From assembly GCA_903867225.1 (NCBI GenBank), contig CAIPQN010000044.1, positions 1 through 55,755 of the forward strand: 55,755 bases of DNA. The letters are read 5' to 3'. Made by a program: the position numbers and the translations under genes. This DNA is from an uncultured Pseudomonadota bacterium (GTDB lineage Bacteria; Pseudomonadota; Gammaproteobacteria; Methylococcales; Methylomonadaceae). The notes under the pieces were generated by a model. The model was not told the origin of the DNA and did no database searches. It was given only the letters and a program-made list of their open reading frames with translations. Below are positions 55,693 to 55,755 of the stretch, piece by piece (position 1 is the stretch's first letter; each line of letters opens with the position of its first letter).

Positions 55693-55755
55693 TTAAGTAG
55701 GGCGTTGCTGTTGTTCAATATACTGTTTCAGAACGGATAAAGGTGCACCACCACA
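55693..55755 (-). CDS. Partial IS200/IS605 TnpA transposase, C-terminal end
   Basis: The frame enters from the window edge and gives 20 residues before TAA at 55695-55693: the tail GGAPLSVLKQYIEQQ matches the C-terminal helix of Y1 HUH transposases of this family, which ends in KQYIEQQ. The catalytic Tyr and His lie outside the window. Confidence 0.75.
   Translation of the reverse strand, partial: CGGAPLSVLKQYIEQQQRPT

Overview
The window is chromosomal DNA of a low-GC gammaproteobacterium, most likely a methylotroph. The strongest pointer is a complete mtdB-like gene (NAD(P)-dependent methylene-tetrahydromethanopterin dehydrogenase) overlapping a glycerate 2-kinase gene, the pairing expected for H4MPT-linked C1 oxidation plus serine-cycle assimilation. 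Formate-dependent PurT, a probable hopanoid transporter (HpnN) and a class III aminotransferase resembling HpnO fit a type I methanotroph (Methylococcales), but the lineage is an inference; a methylotrophic Thiotrichales member is not excluded.

Layout. 1-182: possible IS21-like element end and a terminator. 183-9560: mostly minus-strand core genes (dapB, dnaJ, a DUF3422 protein, a small DUF2892-like protein, valS, a stand-alone DsbD N-terminal-domain protein), with uvrD on the plus strand. 9672-14433: fxsA, a membrane-anchored methyltransferase, then the overlapping run mtdB-gck-proC-yggT. 14461-16073: small accessory island (HicAB toxin-antitoxin, an orphan, an XRE regulator) bounded by copies of one terminator. 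16106-21624: queA, serC, mfd. 21679-24256: second accessory region: a tiny ORF made of tetranucleotide repeats followed by terminator-like hairpins, then an operon for a heme-oxygenase-like enzyme, a GNAT/autoinducer-synthase-like acyltransferase, a frameshifted mini-gene, a small membrane protein and a DUF6629 membrane protein. 24439-26949: 4.5S RNA with its promoter, dnaX, ybaB, hinT. 26957-30710: HigB-type toxin with an antitoxin lacking a recognisable helix-turn-helix, and a 1038-residue secreted protein with three related PPC-like domains. 30710-36883: TrkA-like protein, dsbB, Uma2-family protein, priA, multicopper oxidase, rsmD. 37011-41988: a chemoreceptor gene preceded by a good Pho box, then phoB-phoR and a DUF502 gene. 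42053-45291: minus-strand oadGAB sodium-pumping oxaloacetate decarboxylase. 45635-54005: hpnN, small secreted protein, HAD phosphatase, zinc-motif orphan, class III aminotransferase, purT, lytic transglycosylase. 54058-55755: fdxA, a lipoprotein, a Crp/Vfr-like regulator, and the end of an IS200/IS605 element that has run into the 3' end of crp.

The most interesting points are the repeat-built leader ORF with tandem hairpins in front of the acyltransferase operon, the Pho box ahead of the chemoreceptor-phoBR cluster, the IS-altered C-terminus of the Crp-like regulator, the reiterated terminator around the HicAB island, and the large repeat-containing secreted protein. All family assignments were made by reading motifs; no database search was run.
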